Assembly (NCBI GenBank): GCA_019113665.1 | Contig: DXGW01000037.1 | Coordinates: 1 to 17,810, forward strand | Length of the DNA stretch: 17,810 nt | Direction of reading: 5' to 3' | Source of the DNA: Candidatus Alistipes excrementipullorum | GTDB taxonomy: Bacteria; Bacteroidota; Bacteroidia; Bacteroidales; Rikenellaceae | Shown here: positions 1-6,389 of the stretch, piece after piece | How the letters are laid out: every line of letters starts with the position of its first letter | How positions within the stretch are numbered: position 1 is the stretch's first letter | Notes under the pieces: model-generated | What the model was told of the DNA's origin: nothing | Database searches by the model: none | The model's input: only the letters and a program-made list of their open reading frames with translations | Made by a program: the position numbers and the translations under genes

Positions 1-1887
1 CACGCCCTCCTTGATATTGTGGAGCGGCGAATATTTGTAGATGTACCGGAACTGCTCCTCGTTGTCGCTCGATCCGTACTCTACGACCCAGCCCCAACCT
101 ATCGTGAACTTGTGGTAGCGGAGCATGTCCATTACGCCGACGGCGGGCAGGCAGACGGCATAGAGGTCGGGACGCTGCACCTCGCAGGCACCGACGAGCA
201 GGCCTCCGTTCGAACCGCCGGCTATGGCCAGCTTCTTCGACGAGGTGTACTTGTTGTCGATCAGGTACTCGGCAGCCGAGATGAAGTCGTCGAAGACATT
301 CTGCTTGTTCTCGAGCATGCCGGCCTTGTGCCACTTCTCGCCGTATTCGAGGCCGCCGCGCAGCGTTACGAATACATAGACGCCGCCCTGCTCCATGAAC
401 ATTATCGAGGCGGGGTTGAACGAGGGCGTGAGGTTGATCTGGAAACCGCCGTATCCATAGAGGTAGCACGGGTTCTTGCCGTTGAGCTTGAGCCCCTTCT
501 TGTACGATACGAACATCGGTACGCGCGTGCCGTCCTTGCTGGTGAAGAATATCTGCTCGGTGGTGAAGTCGTCGGGGTTGAATGCCACTTCGGGACGCAT
601 GTATAGTTTCGACTCGCCGCTCTTGACATCGAACGAATAGATGGCCGTCGGTGCGGTGAACGTGGAGATCGAGTAATAGAGTTCGGTATCCTCCTTTTCG
701 CCGCCGAAACCGCTGACGGTACCTATGCCGGGCAGCGCAACCTCGCGTATGAGCTTGCCGTCCATCTCGTATTGGTAGACCTTGTTCTGTGCGTCCTCGA
801 GATATATCGCAGTCAGACAGCCGCCGGCCGAGCCGACACCTTCAAGCAGGTTCTCCTTTTCGGGAATGACCACCTCGCGCTTCGACGGGTCCTTGAGGTC
901 GATCTTTATGAGGTGGTAGTTCTCGGCTCCTTCGTTGGTCATTACGTAGAGCTGGTCGTCCTCGCACTCGACGATGCCGTAGTCATGCTCGAATCCCTTG
1001 AGCAGTACGTCGAACTTGCGGGCGTTGCTGCGCTTGTAGAGGATTTCGCTTCCTGACGTTCCTTCGGACGACATGATGAAGATCCAGCGGCTGTCGTCGC
1101 TCTGCCATGCGTTGAAGTAGCGCAGCGGGTGTTCGGGATCGGAGTAGACCAGGCGGTCAGCGCTCTGCGGAGTGCCTATCTTGTGGTAATATACCTTCTG
1201 GAACTCGTTCTTGGAGGAATATACGCCCTTCTTCGGAGCGTCGTATGCGCTGTAATAGAATCCCTTGCCGTCGGGAGCCCATGTGGCGCCCGAGAATTTG
1301 ACCCATTCGATGCGGTCGTCGAGCAGGCGTTTGCTTTCGGCCTCCATCACGCGGATCTCGACCCAGTCCGAGCCCGATGCCGCCGTGGCGTAGGCGAAAT
1401 ATTTTCCGTCCTTGGAAAATGACGTTGCTGCCAGAGCCACCGTGCCGTCGTCCGAAAGTTTGTTGGGGTCGAGGAATACCTCGGCTTCGGCTTCGGGCGT
1501 TGCGCGGCGGTAGATTACCGACTGGTTCTGCAGACCGTCGTTGCGCGAAAAGTAGAACCAGTCGCCCTTTTTCGTCGGGGCGCTCTCCTTGGGATAGTTC
1601 CACAGTTCGGTCAGGCGCTCCTTGATGGCGTTGCGGAACGGGATCTTCGACAGGTAGTCGAACGTAACTTCGTTTTCGGCCTTGACCCATGCGGCCGTGG
1701 CCTCCGAATTGTCGTCCTCGAGCCAGCGGTAGGGATCGGCCACTTCGGTTCCGAAGTAGTTGTCGACCACGTCGCCGCGCTCGGTTTCGGGATAAGGCAG
1801 GTGTTTTATCTTCATAACGTTGTTGCAACTTGAAAAAGCCGTCATGGCTATCGCCGCCAGGGCGGCCGGTACGAACAGTCTCTTCAT
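1..1887 (-). CDS. Prolyl oligopeptidase family serine peptidase (S9A), lipoprotein, C-terminus cut by window edge
   Basis: Serine peptidase that cleaves short proline-containing peptides, probably on the periplasmic side of a membrane. The start at 1887 gives a signal sequence with a lipobox (A-F-S-S-C, Cys21), so a lipid anchor is likely; no acidic surface-export signal follows the Cys. The N-terminal part shows the S9A features D-P-Y-R-W-L-E-D followed by the beta-propeller region. The catalytic serine is Ser559 in a G-G-S-N-G-G nucleophile elbow, followed by a G-W-G-W-V-V-E-Y-G-S stretch and S-P-L-H-N-I, as in the family. 629 residues are visible against about 690-720 for the family, so the catalytic Asp and His should lie beyond base 1. 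It is divergent from dapD and has a good promoter 33 bases upstream of the start. The family is certain; the substrate is not known. Confidence 0.95.
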   Translation of the reverse strand, partial: MKRLFVPAALAAIAMTAFSSCNNVMKIKHLPYPETERGDVVDNYFGTEVADPYRWLEDDNSEATAAWVKAENEVTFDYLSKIPFRNAIKERLTELWNYPKESAPTKKGDWFYFSRNDGLQNQSVIYRRATPEAEAEVFLDPNKLSDDGTVALAATSFSKDGKYFAYATAASGSDWVEIRVMEAESKRLLDDRIEWVKFSGATWAPDGKGFYYSAYDAPKKGVYSSKNEFQKVYYHKIGTPQSADRLVYSDPEHPLRYFNAWQSDDSRWIFIMSSEGTSGSEILYKRSNARKFDVLLKGFEHDYGIVECEDDQLYVMTNEGAENYHLIKIDLKDPSKREVVIPEKENLLEGVGSAGGCLTAIYLEDAQNKVYQYEMDGKLIREVALPGIGTVSGFGGEKEDTELYYSISTFTAPTAIYSFDVKSGESKLYMRPEVAFNPDDFTTEQIFFTSKDGTRVPMFVSYKKGLKLNGKNPCYLYGYGGFQINLTPSFNPASIMFMEQGGVYVFVTLRGGLEYGEKWHKAGMLENKQNVFDDFISAAEYLIDNKYTSSKKLAIAGGSNGGLLVGACEVQRPDLYAVCLPAVGVMDMLRYHKFTIGWGWVVEYGSSDNEEQFRYIYKYSPLHNIKEGV

Positions 1888-1919
1888 GATATTTTGTCTT
1901 TAACGTGATTACCTTCGGA

Positions 1920-1950
1920 CAAAGGTATGAAAAGTTGAATATTTTGCATA
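1920..1950 (-). promoter_or_regulatory. Promoter of the S9A peptidase gene
   Basis: Read on the minus strand, 1927-1920 is TACCTTTG, an exact match to the Bacteroidetes -7 element TAnnTTTG. 19 bases upstream lies TATG (1950-1947), a weak -33 element. The predicted start near 1914 gives a leader of about 27 bases. Confidence 0.65.
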
Positions 1951-1956
1951 AATTTG
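1926..1956 (+). promoter_or_regulatory. Promoter of the dapD-birA operon
   Basis: TAAATTTG at 1949-1956 matches TAnnTTTG exactly. A TATG at 1926-1929 sits 19 bases upstream as a weak -33 element and overlaps the -7 element of the opposing S9A promoter. The predicted start near 1962 gives a leader of about 70 bases. Confidence 0.6.
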
Positions 1957-1960
1957 GCCG

Positions 1961-2003
1961 TGGATTTTTTGCCGGGGCAGTGTGTGCAGCCGGCAAAAAA
2001 CCA
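1961..2003 (+). other. Stem-loop at the 5' end of the dapD leader
   Basis: TTTTTTGCCGG (1965-1975) pairs perfectly with CCGGCAAAAAA (1990-2000) around a 14-base loop. TGG (1961-1963) can extend the pairing with CCA (2001-2003), leaving one bulged A. The predicted transcription start falls at or within the first bases of the stem, so the hairpin would sit at the extreme 5' end of the mRNA. The T-run is inside the stem rather than after it, so this is not a standard intrinsic terminator. An operator or an mRNA-stabilising stem is possible. Confidence 0.55.
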
Positions 2004-2033
2004 GATGATTCGTAATTGTTAATTCTTGGAAAA

Positions 2034-2861
2034 ATGTTTGAACAGGAACGGAAAATAGTCGAAGCCGCATGGGAGGATCGCGGAATGCTCGCCGATGCGG
2101 TGACAGTCGAAGCCATACGCAACGTTATAGAGGCCGTTGACAAGGGCCGCCTCCGCACGGCCGAGCCGGTCGACGGGGAGCACAGCGAATGGCGTGTGAA
2201 CGAGTGGGTCAAGAAGGCAGTGATACTCTATTTCCCCATAAGCAAGATGCGCACCATGCGCGGCGGCGAACTCGAATGGTACGACAAGATGGAACTCAAG
2301 CACGGATACGAGGAGCTTGGCGTGCGCGCCGTACCCCATTCCGTGGCGCGTTACGGTGCATATATCGCGCCGGGAGCCGTACTGATGCCGTCGTATGTCA
2401 ATATAGGCGCCTATGTCGATACCGGCACGATGGTCGATACGTGGGCGACGGTCGGGTCGTGCGCTCAGATAGGCAAGCACGTGCACCTGAGCGGCGGCGT
2501 GGGCATCGGCGGTGTGCTGGAACCGGTTCAGGCCGCACCGGTCATCATCGAGGACAACTGCTTCATCGGCTCGCGTGCCATCGTTGTCGAAGGGGCGCAC
2601 ATCTGCCGTGAGGCCGTGCTGGGCTCGAACGTGGTGATTACGGGCTCGACCCACATCATCGACGTTACGGGCAGCGAACCTGTCGAGTACCGCGGTTTCG
2701 TGCCGGCGCGTTCGGTCGTGGTCCCCGGCACCTACATGAAACGTTTCCCGGCAGGCGAGTACGGCGTGTCGTGTGCGCTGATCATAGGCCGCCGCAAGGA
2801 GTCGACCGACAAGAAGACATCGCTCAACGACGCCCTGCGCGATTTCGGCGTTTCGGCATGA
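2034..2861 (+). CDS. dapD: 2,3,4,5-tetrahydropyridine-2,6-dicarboxylate N-succinyltransferase
   Basis: Transfers a succinyl group from succinyl-CoA to tetrahydrodipicolinate, a cytoplasmic step of the succinylase route to meso-diaminopimelate and lysine. At 275 residues it matches E. coli DapD in length. An N-terminal helical domain (about 1-100) is followed by a left-handed beta-helix of hexapeptide repeats (about 107-235), with the strongly conserved run V-D-T-W-A-T-V-G-S-C-A-Q-I-G and then H-L-S-G-G-V-G-I-G-G-V-L-E-P at 151-164, nearly as in E. coli. The ATG at 2034 was chosen over an upstream in-frame TTG at 2016, because only the ATG start matches the family N-terminus and length. birA follows after 16 bases, so the two are probably co-transcribed. 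No DAP-pathway partner gene lies beside it. Confidence 0.96.
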   Translation: MFEQERKIVEAAWEDRGMLADAVTVEAIRNVIEAVDKGRLRTAEPVDGEHSEWRVNEWVKKAVILYFPISKMRTMRGGELEWYDKMELKHGYEELGVRAVPHSVARYGAYIAPGAVLMPSYVNIGAYVDTGTMVDTWATVGSCAQIGKHVHLSGGVGIGGVLEPVQAAPVIIEDNCFIGSRAIVVEGAHICREAVLGSNVVITGSTHIIDVTGSEPVEYRGFVPARSVVVPGTYMKRFPAGEYGVSCALIIGRRKESTDKKTSLNDALRDFGVSA

Positions 2862-2877
2862 TTACGGCCTTTTGTAG

Positions 2878-3600
2878 ATGATACATTACGTTGAAAGCAC
2901 CACGTCGAGCAACGACGACGCCCGTGACCCGCGTTACGGCGAGGGCGATGTCGTGTGGGCCGAATTCCAGACCGCCGGCCGCGGTCAGCGGGGCCATGTC
3001 TGGAAGAGTGCCGCCGGCTGCAACGTGACCTTCTCGCTCGTTTTGAAGCCGACGTTTCTTGCCGCGCGCGAGCAGTTCGCCATCTCGGAGATCGTACCCC
3101 TGGCCCTTGTCGAGATGTTTGCCGGATACGGCATCGACGCCCGCATCAAGTGGACGAACGACGTCTATGTCGGCGACCGCAAGATCGTGGGCATGCTTAT
3201 CGAGCACGACCTGTCGGGCGGCATGATGTCGAGGACGATTGCCGGCATAGGCATCAACGTCAACCAGCGTGAATTCGATCCGGCGCTTCCGAATCCCACT
3301 TCGATGCTGCTCGAAACGGGCCGCGAGTTCGACCGACGCGAGGTCCTGGAGCGTTTTTACGACAGGGTCATGTCGCTGTACGGGGAGCTGCGCCGCGGAG
3401 GCGGCGAGTCCATACGCCGCCGGTACGTGGAGAAGATGTACCGCCTCGGCGAGCGGCATACGTATGCATGGCCCGACGGTACGCGCTTCGAAGGCGTGAT
3501 CCGCGGTGTGGGCGATGCCGGCGAACTGCTGGTCGAGCACGATGACGGGACGGTCCGGGGCTACCTTTTCAAGGAAATAGAGTTCGTGATCAAAAAATAG
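2878..3600 (+). CDS. birA: Biotin--[acetyl-CoA-carboxylase] ligase, monofunctional
   Basis: Activates biotin to biotinyl-AMP and attaches it to the acceptor lysine of biotin-carrier proteins. The 240 residues contain the catalytic domain only; the DNA-binding helix-turn-helix of bifunctional E. coli BirA (about 320 residues) is absent, so it should not act as a repressor. Visible motifs are E-S-T-T-S-S-N (6-12), the biotinyl-AMP loop G-R-G-Q-R-G-x-x-W (34-42), K-W-T-N-D (91-95) with D-R-K-I-V-G and Lys102 after it, and G-I-G-I-N-V-N (123-129). The usual K-W-P-N-D has Thr in place of Pro here. A small C-terminal SH3-like domain follows (about 190-240). It lies 16 bases after dapD on the same strand. 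Confidence 0.93.
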   Translation: MIHYVESTTSSNDDARDPRYGEGDVVWAEFQTAGRGQRGHVWKSAAGCNVTFSLVLKPTFLAAREQFAISEIVPLALVEMFAGYGIDARIKWTNDVYVGDRKIVGMLIEHDLSGGMMSRTIAGIGINVNQREFDPALPNPTSMLLETGREFDRREVLERFYDRVMSLYGELRRGGGESIRRRYVEKMYRLGERHTYAWPDGTRFEGVIRGVGDAGELLVEHDDGTVRGYLFKEIEFVIKK

Positions 3601-3632
3601 GGTGCAGACGCGACGGTTGTCGATAAAAAGAT

Positions 3633-3640
3633 TATCTTTG
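3633..3640 (+). promoter_or_regulatory. -7 promoter element of gcvH
   Basis: TATCTTTG matches TAnnTTTG exactly. No convincing -33 element lies 19-21 bases upstream. The predicted start near 3646 gives a leader of about 50 bases. I saw no glycine-riboswitch-like fold in this short leader. Confidence 0.5.
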
Positions 3641-3694
3641 TAGCGTTGCAATGCACGATATTGATTCAAAATAAAACCAAAACAGAGCAGATTT

Positions 3695-4072
3695 ATGAAT
3701 ATTCCTTCAACGTTGAAGTACTCTAACGACCACGAGTGGTGTCGTGTAGAGGGCGAGTTCGCTTATGTGGGCATAACCGATTTCGCACAGAGCCAGCTTG
3801 GCGACATCGTTTTCGTCGATGTTCCGACGGTGGGCGAGACTCTTGCCGCAGGTGAGGTGTTCGGCTCGATTGAGGCCGTGAAGACCGTGAGCGATGCTTT
3901 CCTGCCCGTTGGCGGCGAAGTTGTCGAGATGAATGCGGCCGTAGATGCCGACCCCGCACTGGTAAACAAGGATCCCTATGGCGAGGGCTGGATCGTAAAG
4001 GTGAAGATGAGCGATGCGTCGGAATACGATGCTCTGCTTACTCCCGAGCAGTATGCCGAACTGATCGGCTGA
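3695..4072 (+). CDS. gcvH: Glycine cleavage system H protein
   Basis: Lipoyl carrier protein of the glycine cleavage system. It shuttles the aminomethyl group between the P, T and L proteins in the cytoplasm. 125 residues is normal for the family. The N-terminal Y-S-N-D-H-E-W motif (9-15) and the lipoylation site E-A-V-K-T-V-S (Lys63) are intact, as is the conserved N-K-D-P-Y-G-E-G-W near the C-terminus. It has its own -7 element upstream and a strong terminator 23 bases after the stop, so it is probably monocistronic and separate from dapD-birA. The gcvP and gcvT genes are not in this window. Confidence 0.97.
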   Translation: MNIPSTLKYSNDHEWCRVEGEFAYVGITDFAQSQLGDIVFVDVPTVGETLAAGEVFGSIEAVKTVSDAFLPVGGEVVEMNAAVDADPALVNKDPYGEGWIVKVKMSDASEYDALLTPEQYAELIG

Positions 4073-4095
4073 TACCGGTTAGCAACGGTATGGTC

Positions 4096-4134
4096 TCTGC
4101 GGGCATTCCGAAGGAACGCCCGCAGATTTTTTTT
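4096..4134 (+). terminator. Intrinsic terminator of gcvH
   Basis: A 14-base-pair stem (4096-4109 with 4113-4126) has one A-C mismatch and a GAA loop, and is followed at once by eight T residues (4127-4134). Confidence 0.93.
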
Positions 4135-4143
4135 GCCGGGCAA

Positions 4144-4174
4144 TAAAAACCGCCATACATTTGCTGTATGGCGG
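4144..4174 (-). terminator. Intrinsic terminator of the 4197-4718 gene
   Basis: A perfect 10-base-pair stem (4150-4159 with 4165-4174) has a 5-base loop. Read on the minus strand it is followed by a run of five T residues (4149-4145). It lies 22 bases past the stop codon of the minus-strand gene. Confidence 0.88.
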
Positions 4175-4196
4175 CCGTTGCGCTGTTAGTGAGTTC

Positions 4197-4718
4197 TTAC
4201 TCGGCCTTTATCGTGTAGTTGTCGTTCACGACTATGTTCTGGAGTATGGTGTTCTCCGGAACCTCCACGTTCTCGCCCTGAATGCAGAAGAAGAAAAAGC
4301 CGACTCCCGGCAGCAGGGTAAGCCCAAGGCCGAGACCGCAGCCGAGCGCTGCACCCTTGTTGCTGTCGCCCTGCAGGTTCAAACCGCCGAGCAGGGATAC
4401 CGTCTGCCCGTCTACGGCTGTCGTCGACAGGCATGTGAGGTCGATGGCGCCGGCCTTGCCCATGCCTTTGGCCTTTGTTACGTTTGCGGTTATCTGCACC
4501 GGGGTGCCGCGCCTTATCAGTACCTTTTCTCCCGAGGCGTCCCTGACGTCGCGTTCGACGATGGCCGTAACACCCGCATTGTTATTGTTGTTCTTGCTCA
4601 TGACGCTCTTTGTCGTGCGTACGATGACGGGTTTGCCGCTTTCGAGCTTGAAGTTCTGTGCGTACATCTCCATGGAGAGGAGGGACAACGCACACAAAAT
4701 GATCATTGATTTCTTCAT
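4197..4718 (-). CDS. Small exported protein of unknown function with a Gly-rich hydrophobic segment
   Basis: I do not recognise this family with certainty. The 173-residue product starts with a clear signal peptide (about 1-20, ending M-Y-A-Q). A beta-rich region follows, with V-I-V-R-T-T at 31-36, a run of five Asn (43-47) and L-I-R-R-G-T-P-V at 67-74. Residues 122-147 are strongly hydrophobic and glycine-rich, including four Phe in a row, and could form a membrane hairpin or a buried beta segment. The C-terminus (150-173) is polar and beta-like. The V-I-V-R...G-T-P-V pattern recalls periplasmic beta-domain proteins in which an extracted ligand or polymer is handled, but that is only an impression. 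It is a single gene with its own terminator. The start at 4718 is supported by the signal peptide. Confidence 0.8.
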   Translation of the reverse strand: MKKSMIILCALSLLSMEMYAQNFKLESGKPVIVRTTKSVMSKNNNNNAGVTAIVERDVRDASGEKVLIRRGTPVQITANVTKAKGMGKAGAIDLTCLSTTAVDGQTVSLLGGLNLQGDSNKGAALGCGLGLGLTLLPGVGFFFFCIQGENVEVPENTILQNIVVNDNYTIKAE

Positions 4719-4807
4719 TGTCGTAAAATGTTGTCGCCGTGTCCCTGCGGCATTGGTTGTGGCTCTTTGTGATCACATAAAAAATGTGGGACAAAACTTT
4801 CCATCTG

Positions 4808-4925
4808 CATTCTGAGGTCTTAGGAAACCTGTGGCACAAATACGAAAGTGAAGCCCACGCTGATACACGTGAGCATCAACTTCACTTCTCTTGCCACGGT
4901 TTGAAATTTCCTAAGTTTCAGAATG
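4808..4925. repeat. 118-base imperfect palindrome in the 4719-5152 gene-free stretch
   Basis: Four nested arm pairs face each other in order: CATTCTGA (4808-4815) with TCAGAATG (4918-4925); CTTAGGAAA (4819-4827) with TTTCCTAAG (4907-4915); GTGGCA (4831-4836) with TGCCAC (4892-4897); AAGTGAAG (4846-4853) with CTTCACTT (4880-4887). That is 31 perfect pairs closing on a 26-base apical region. GG at 4816-4817 facing TT at 4916-4917, and T4830 facing G4898, are wobble pairs only in plus-strand RNA. No flanking direct repeat was seen. It could be an ERIC- or MITE-like dispersed repeat or a structured RNA. The rest of 4719-5152 holds a -7 element, the efp terminator and no credible gene. Confidence 0.7.
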
Positions 4926-5043
4926 GGAGACGTAAAGCTAACGCTTTTTATATGTTTGTTCCGTGGCTTTCATTGCCGGCCGGAACTGTCGGTTTTGTAA
5001 TTCTTTGCTGTTATCCGATCATAGGCAAAAGGGTGTTTATTGA

Positions 5044-5051
5044 CAAATATA
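5044..5051 (-). promoter_or_regulatory. Candidate -7 element upstream of the 4197-4718 gene
   Basis: On the minus strand 5051-5044 reads TATATTTG, an exact TAnnTTTG match in an AT-rich stretch. No -33 element is visible at the right spacing. If used, it gives the 4197-4718 gene a leader of about 320 bases that runs through the palindrome at 4808-4925. Confidence 0.35.
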
Positions 5052-5086
5052 GTGATTTTTATTCGGACGGCATGTGATATTATGAC

Positions 5087-5124
5087 AAAAACAGCTGCCC
5101 CGCCAAATGAAGGACAGCTGTTTT
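5087..5124 (-). terminator. Intrinsic terminator of efp
   Basis: AAAACAGCTG (5088-5097) pairs perfectly with CAGCTGTTTT (5115-5124) around a 17-base loop. On the minus strand the stem ends in five T residues (5091-5087). It starts 28 bases past the efp stop codon. Confidence 0.8.
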
Positions 5125-5152
5125 GCCGTATCGGCGCCTTTCCGGCGTCTGA

Positions 5153-5725
5153 TTATTTGATACGCTCGTAGTATTCGCGCGTACGCGTGTCTACGCGGAT
5201 CTTGTCGCCCGTGTTGATGAAGAGGGGAACCTTGATGGTGGCACCCGTGTTCACCGTTGCAGGCTTGAGCGAGTTGGTCGATGCGGTATCGCCCTTGATG
5301 CCCGGCTCGGTGTAGGTAACCTCCATGTCCACGATGGGAGGAAGCTCGGCCGAAAGAATGGCGTCGTTGTCGGTGCGGTACATGACCTCTACGATCTGGC
5401 CGTCGGCCATCAGGTCGTAGTTGTTGATCAGGTTCTTGTCGATGTTGATCTCCTCGAATGTCTCGGTGTGCATGAAGTGTGCACCCAGGTCGTCCTCATA
5501 GGTGAACTGGTAGGGACGGCGCTCGACACGTACCTGCTCGATCTTCTGGCTTACCGACGAGAAGGTGTTTTCGAGAACGCGGCCGTTTTCGAGGTTCTTG
5601 AGTTTCGAACGGACGAATGCGGGACCCTTGCCCGGCTTGCAGTGCTGGAAATCGACTACAAGGAAGGTCTTGCCGTCCATTTCGATGCACATGCCGATCT
5701 TAATGTCTGCGGCTGTGATTGTCAT
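5153..5725 (-). CDS. efp: Translation elongation factor P
   Basis: Binds ribosomes stalled at consecutive prolines and speeds peptide-bond formation. The 190-residue length fits the family. Domain I contains H-C-K-P-G-K-G-P-A-F-V-R; Lys33, at the loop tip, is the position modified in other bacteria (Lys34 in E. coli). The C-terminal OB domain contains the conserved G-x-x-x-x-V-P-L-F-I-N-x-G-D-x-I-x-V-D-T-R pattern and ends E-Y-Y-E-R. A longer in-frame reading from 5881 overlaps ubiX and adds residues foreign to EF-P, so the ATG at 5725 was chosen. A -7 element 42 bases upstream suggests transcription independent of ubiX. No EF-P modification gene is present here. Confidence 0.96.
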   Translation of the reverse strand: MTITAADIKIGMCIEMDGKTFLVVDFQHCKPGKGPAFVRSKLKNLENGRVLENTFSSVSQKIEQVRVERRPYQFTYEDDLGAHFMHTETFEEINIDKNLINNYDLMADGQIVEVMYRTDNDAILSAELPPIVDMEVTYTEPGIKGDTASTNSLKPATVNTGATIKVPLFINTGDKIRVDTRTREYYERIK

Positions 5726-5766
5726 AGATATTGAATTTTTTATATTGTTTTTTGTAATTCCCGTCG

Positions 5767-5774
5767 CAAAAATA
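5767..5774 (-). promoter_or_regulatory. -7 promoter element of efp
   Basis: On the minus strand 5774-5767 reads TATTTTTG, matching TAnnTTTG exactly, in an AT-rich stretch between the ubiX stop and the efp start. No clear -33 element. Predicted leader about 37 bases. Confidence 0.5.
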
Positions 5775-5816
5775 TAAAAAGTTTCTGAAAACTCGGCCGT
5801 TACCCCGAAAAAACGA

Positions 5817-6368
5817 TTACCGGCCGCTCCATTCGTAATGCGGCAGCGTGATTCCGGCCTGTGTAAGTGCCCGTTCCACAACGGTCATGCAGAGCTGACC
5901 GATGTTGTCGGGGTGTGAGTAGAACGACGGCGAGGCGGGCAGGATTACGGCTCCGGCTTCGGTCAGTGTCGTCATGTTACGCAGGTGTATGAGCGACAGC
6001 GGTGTTTCGCGTACCACGAAAACGAGCCTGCGCCGCTCCTTGAGCATCACGTCGGCGGCACGTTCAATGAGCGTATGCGCCGCTCCCGAAGCCACGCGCC
6101 CGAGCGTGCCGACCGATGCCGGTACGACTATCATGGCGTCGAATGCGGCAGAACCGCTTGCCGGAGGTGCGAAGAGGTCGCCGTTGTCGTAGACGGTGAT
6201 GCGCGGGTCGGCCGGCATGCTCTCACCCTCATATTCGACAACCTGCCGTGCGGTGTCGCTGTATATCAGGGCTATCTGCCCGACCTCCCCGGCGGCGAGA
6301 AGGCGTTCGAGCGTCAGCCTTGCATAGACGGCCCCGCTGGCTCCGGTTATGGCTACTATGATCTTCAT
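5817..6368 (-). CDS. ubiX: Flavin prenyltransferase UbiX
   Basis: Joins a dimethylallyl group to FMN to make prenyl-FMN, the cofactor of UbiD-type decarboxylases. The 183 residues open with the nucleotide-binding I-T-G-A-S-G-A-V-Y-A (7-16). They also contain S-G-S-A-A-F-D-A-M-I-V-V-P-A-S (71-85) and the R-E-T-P-L-S motif (120-125) followed by H-L-R-N-M, all hallmarks of the Pad1/UbiX family. It begins 21 bases after the deacetylase stop on the same strand, so the two are probably co-transcribed. No ubiD gene is in the window. The organism probably makes menaquinone rather than ubiquinone, so the client decarboxylase is unknown from this sequence. Confidence 0.93.
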   Translation of the reverse strand: MKIIVAITGASGAVYARLTLERLLAAGEVGQIALIYSDTARQVVEYEGESMPADPRITVYDNGDLFAPPASGSAAFDAMIVVPASVGTLGRVASGAAHTLIERAADVMLKERRRLVFVVRETPLSLIHLRNMTTLTEAGAVILPASPSFYSHPDNIGQLCMTVVERALTQAGITLPHYEWSGR

Positions 6369-6389
6369 GCTGGTTGCGTGTTTCCGGTG

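Noticed and set aside
1157..2212. 351-codon minus-strand open frame spanning the S9A-dapD intergenic region
   Set aside because: It crosses the divergent promoters and is out of frame with the S9A peptidase.
3601..3694. Glycine riboswitch upstream of gcvH
   Set aside because: The predicted leader is about 50 bases and shows no tandem aptamer-like helices, only a four-base-pair hairpin before the promoter.
4808..4925. 6S RNA identity for the palindrome
   Set aside because: The length is short and I see no large symmetric central bubble. The context does not match what I recall for Bacteroidales 6S-like RNA, so the element is left unnamed.
4784..5077. 97-codon plus-strand open frame across the palindrome
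   Set aside because: It runs through both arms of the imperfect palindrome, has no family resemblance and no promoter, and its translation looks like non-coding sequence.
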